This document shows, in pieces, positions 7,172 to 9,485 of a DNA stretch of 9,485 nucleotides. The translations under genes and the position numbers were made by a program. The DNA comes from DATESN01 sp035270785 (GTDB lineage: Bacteria > Bacillota > Clostridia > Lachnospirales > Lachnospiraceae), in contig DATESN010000012.1 in assembly GCA_035270785.1 (NCBI GenBank), forward strand, positions 1 through 9,485, written 5' to 3'. The notes under the pieces were generated by a model. It saw only the letters and a list, made by a program, of their open reading frames with translations. It was not told the DNA's origin and did no database searches. Positions within the stretch are counted from its first letter, which is position 1. Each line of letters begins with the position of its first letter.

Positions 7172-9058
7172 ATGTGTGGAATCGCAGGAATATGTAACTT
7201 TCGTGGAAACGGAATAGAAGATATTTTGAATATGAATCGGAAAATGATCCGCCGTGGCCCAGATGCTGGCAATTATTGGATTGATGAAAAGGAAAAGGTA
7301 GTGTTCGGGCATCGAAGACTATCTATTGTTGATTTATCTTCTAATGGTGCACAGCCAATGATTTCAAAAAGTGACCGTTATGTTATTTCTTTTAATGGGG
7401 AAATCTATAATTATCAAGAAGTTTCAAAAGATATAGAAGCAGAAGGTTATAAATTAAGACTACGAGGAACCTCTGATACAGAAGTTTTGTTAGAAGCATT
7501 TGAATATTATGGAATCGTTCATACACTTAGTAAAATAAAGGGTATGTTTGCCATAGCCTTGTATGATAGGGAAGAGAAAAAAATATATTTAATGCGGGAT
7601 AGAGTGGGAGAAAAACCGCTCTATTTTGGCATGGTAAATGGAAGCTTTGCATTTGCATCAGATATTGAATGTATCAAGAGTATAAAAGGGTTTAACAATG
7701 AGATTAATACGGATGTTATGAGTCTTTATTTTCAACATGGATATATTCCAGCGCCCTATTCAATATACAAAGGTATTTCTAAGTTAGAACCAGGGCAGGT
7801 ATTAACATTAGATGTACAAACATTACAGTATCGGATTTCAACCTACTGGAGTATGAAGGCTGTAGCTAAGAGTGGACAAGCCAATCAATTCAAAGGTAGT
7901 GAAAAAGAAGCAACCAACCAATTAGAAATACTGTTAAAACAAGCAATCAGTGGACAAATGGTAGCAGATGTTCCATTAGGAGCATTTTTATCTGGGGGCA
8001 TTGATAGTGCATTAGTTGTAAGTTTGATGCAGTCACTTACCACCAATAAAATCAAAACCTTTACCATAGGATTTGATGTAGATAAATATAACGAAGCAGA
8101 ATATGCAAAAGAAATTGCCAAGCATTTGGGAACACAACATACGGAACTTTATATTGGGCGTGATGATGCCTTTGAAGTTATGCAACATATGGTGGAAGCT
8201 TACACAGAACCGTTTGCAGACTCTTCCCAGATACCTACCATGTTAGTAAGCAAGATGACAAGAGAGCATGTAACAGTATCTCTTAGTGGAGACGCTGGAG
8301 ATGAACTCTTTTGTGGATATAATACTTATAGAGTGGCAGAAAGTGAAATGGAATCCCTAGAACAAAGATTTTCATTAATACCAAAATATATCAAACATAA
8401 AATTGGTGAAACTAGTCAGAAAATTGCCGGGGTTAATTCAAAAGTCCTCCATAAAATGGGTAATTATCTTACGATAGATAACGCGGAACAAGCTCATGCA
8501 AGAATGGGATTAGAAGAAAGCAGAACAGCGTATCTTGCTAAAAATAGAATTGTGTTACCAAGTCAGAATACAAGTTATGAATCTGGTTTCCTAAAAGGGA
8601 CTGTAAACAATTTGATGCTTATGGATATGTTGCAATATCATCCAGATGATATATTGACAAAGGTAGATCGTGCTGGAATGTATTATAGCCTCGAGACCAG
8701 AATTCCATTCCTTGATAAAGAGGTAGTTGAATTTGCTTGGCAAATACCACTTGCATACAAATATAATCAGGATATAACAAAAAAAGTGTTGCGTAATATT
8801 CTTTATCAATACGTTCCTAAGGAAATGATGGAACGACCTAAGAAGGGATTCAGTATTCCACTAGGTAGTTGGATGTCAGAAGGAACTATGAGAAATTGGG
8901 CAGAAGATATTTTACATGATGGAAAAAAAGAGTTAGGAAATATTCTAAATATAAAAGTGATTGATAGCATGTGGAAAGATTTTACGGTAAATGGAAAATG
9001 GACCGAAAAATTATGGTACGTATTGATGATGGAGCAGTGGTTGCTAGAGAAAAAATAG
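7172..9058 (+). CDS. asnB: Glutamine-dependent amidotransferase, asparagine synthetase B family (WbpS-like role possible)
   Basis: This 628-residue, two-domain cytoplasmic enzyme starts MCGIAG. Removal of Met1 would expose the catalytic N-terminal cysteine of a class II glutamine amidotransferase. The glutaminase domain has RRGPDAG (27-33), GHRRLSIVD (46-54), FNGEIYN (74-80) and RGTSDTE (98-104). The ATP-dependent synthetase domain has the pyrophosphate loop SGGIDSA (274-280), SLSGDAGDELFCGY (370-383), KVDRAGMYYSLETRIPFLD (497-515) and RPKKGFSIPLGSW (555-567). All key motifs look intact. Family chemistry is ATP activation of a carboxylate and transfer of ammonia from glutamine. Within a glycan cluster that also encodes a uronic acid pathway, the likely substrate is the uronic acid carboxyl, giving a uronamide as proposed for WbpS of P. 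aeruginosa O6. Plain asparagine synthesis remains the alternative. It follows the FemAB-like gene by 9 bases and precedes the deacetylase gene by 19. Confidence 0.93.
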   Translation: MCGIAGICNFRGNGIEDILNMNRKMIRRGPDAGNYWIDEKEKVVFGHRRLSIVDLSSNGAQPMISKSDRYVISFNGEIYNYQEVSKDIEAEGYKLRLRGTSDTEVLLEAFEYYGIVHTLSKIKGMFAIALYDREEKKIYLMRDRVGEKPLYFGMVNGSFAFASDIECIKSIKGFNNEINTDVMSLYFQHGYIPAPYSIYKGISKLEPGQVLTLDVQTLQYRISTYWSMKAVAKSGQANQFKGSEKEATNQLEILLKQAISGQMVADVPLGAFLSGGIDSALVVSLMQSLTTNKIKTFTIGFDVDKYNEAEYAKEIAKHLGTQHTELYIGRDDAFEVMQHMVEAYTEPFADSSQIPTMLVSKMTREHVTVSLSGDAGDELFCGYNTYRVAESEMESLEQRFSLIPKYIKHKIGETSQKIAGVNSKVLHKMGNYLTIDNAEQAHARMGLEESRTAYLAKNRIVLPSQNTSYESGFLKGTVNNLMLMDMLQYHPDDILTKVDRAGMYYSLETRIPFLDKEVVEFAWQIPLAYKYNQDITKKVLRNILYQYVPKEMMERPKKGFSIPLGSWMSEGTMRNWAEDILHDGKKELGNILNIKVIDSMWKDFTVNGKWTEKLWYVLMMEQWLLEKK

Positions 9059-9077
9059 GAAGAATGGAGAAAAATTG

Positions 9078-9485
9078 ATGGGAATATGTACAATACGTCT
9101 AGATGATATAACCCCAGACATGAACTGGGAAAAATTCAAAATTGCCAAAGCACTATTTGATCAATATAAGATAAAACCACTTCTTGGTGTTGTGCCAGAT
9201 AATCAAGACAATACTTTAAAAGTCGGTTGTTATAACCAGAACTTTTGGGTTTATATAAAGGAACTAAGTCTTGAAGGATGGTCGATAGCACAACATGGAT
9301 ATCAACATATTTATCAAACAAAAGATTCTGGATTACTTGGAATTAATCCCTTTTCTGAATTTGCAGGACTACCTTATGATGTGCAATATGAAAAGATAAA
9401 AAAGGGTCAGAAAATTTTGCATAACAAGGGCATTTATGCTACAATATTCATGGCTCCGGGGCATACCTATGATGAACAAACCATA
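9078..9485 (+). CDS. DUF2334-type polysaccharide deacetylase, N-terminal part (3' end outside window)
   Basis: The frame is open from ATG 9078 to the right edge, giving 136 residues without a stop. RLDDITP (7-13) supplies the catalytic and metal-binding aspartates D9/D10. QHGYQH (72-77) supplies the two metal-binding histidines H73 and H77, and APGHTYDE (126-133) follows. SEFAGLPYD (93-101) lies between them. This order matches DUF2334, a branch of the NodB-like polysaccharide deacetylase (carbohydrate esterase) superfamily. The expected reaction is removal of an N- or O-acetyl group from a sugar. The visible N-terminus has no signal peptide, because the catalytic motif begins at residue 7, which suggests cytoplasmic action on a lipid-linked or nucleotide-linked intermediate rather than on finished polymer. 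GGAG at 9066-9069 lies 8 bases before the start. The remaining active-site residues and full length cannot be checked. Confidence 0.82.
   Translation, partial: MGICTIRLDDITPDMNWEKFKIAKALFDQYKIKPLLGVVPDNQDNTLKVGCYNQNFWVYIKELSLEGWSIAQHGYQHIYQTKDSGLLGINPFSEFAGLPYDVQYEKIKKGQKILHNKGIYATIFMAPGHTYDEQTI

Noticed and set aside
9136..9321. Minus-strand open frame of 61 codons near the right edge
   Set aside because: The + strand frame here contains the DUF2334 catalytic motifs and runs without a stop to the edge, so this is a shadow.
1..9485. Insertion sequences, CRISPR arrays, tRNA or other RNA genes
   Set aside because: No transposase, no spaced direct repeats and no clover-leaf candidates were seen; coding sequence fills nearly all of the window.

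Overview
The window is an interior slice of a bacterial surface-polysaccharide locus (capsule, exopolysaccharide or secondary wall polymer). All nine genes lie on the + strand, closely packed or overlapping, and the first and last are cut by the window edges. The DNA is AT-rich, codon use favours ATA, AGA and AAA, and most starts have purine-rich AGGAGG-like ribosome binding sites. This suggests a low-GC Firmicute, most likely a clostridial or Lachnospiraceae-type organism. That is an inference from composition and RBS style; no taxonomic marker gene is present.

Layout: (1) C-terminal end of a GT4 glycosyltransferase (2-331). (2) WbpO/TviB-type UDP-N-acetylhexosamine 6-dehydrogenase (347-1663). 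(3) A polytopic membrane protein with GT-C-like features (1663-3096), whose start overlaps the dehydrogenase stop. (4) WbpP/TviC-type UDP-N-acetylhexosamine C4-epimerase (best start GTG 3123, ends 4103). (5) and (6) Two full-length GT4 glycosyltransferases (4150-5214 and 5277-6380). (7) A short FemAB/GNAT-like transferase (6404-7162). (8) An AsnB-type glutamine amidotransferase (7172-9058). (9) The start of a DUF2334-type polysaccharide deacetylase (9078 to the right edge). Gaps are 9-62 bases, with two stop/start overlaps. I see no rho-independent terminator or convincing internal promoter, so one long transcript is the simplest reading.

How the genes may work together: epimerase plus dehydrogenase would convert UDP-GlcNAc to UDP-GalNAcA, in either order. 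At least three GT4 enzymes, and possibly the GT-C-like protein, would build the repeat unit. The AsnB-type enzyme is a candidate for amidating the uronic acid carboxyl, by analogy with WbpS in the Pseudomonas aeruginosa O6 O-antigen cluster, which also carries wbpO and wbpP. The FemAB-like protein could add an acyl or aminoacyl group, and the deacetylase could expose free amines. The product would then be a HexNAcA-containing glycan whose charge is adjusted by amidation, acylation and deacetylation. The enzyme families are well supported; the sugar structure and the modifications are inference. No initiating sugar-phosphate transferase, flippase, recognisable polymerase or chain-length regulator is visible, so those functions must lie outside the window.
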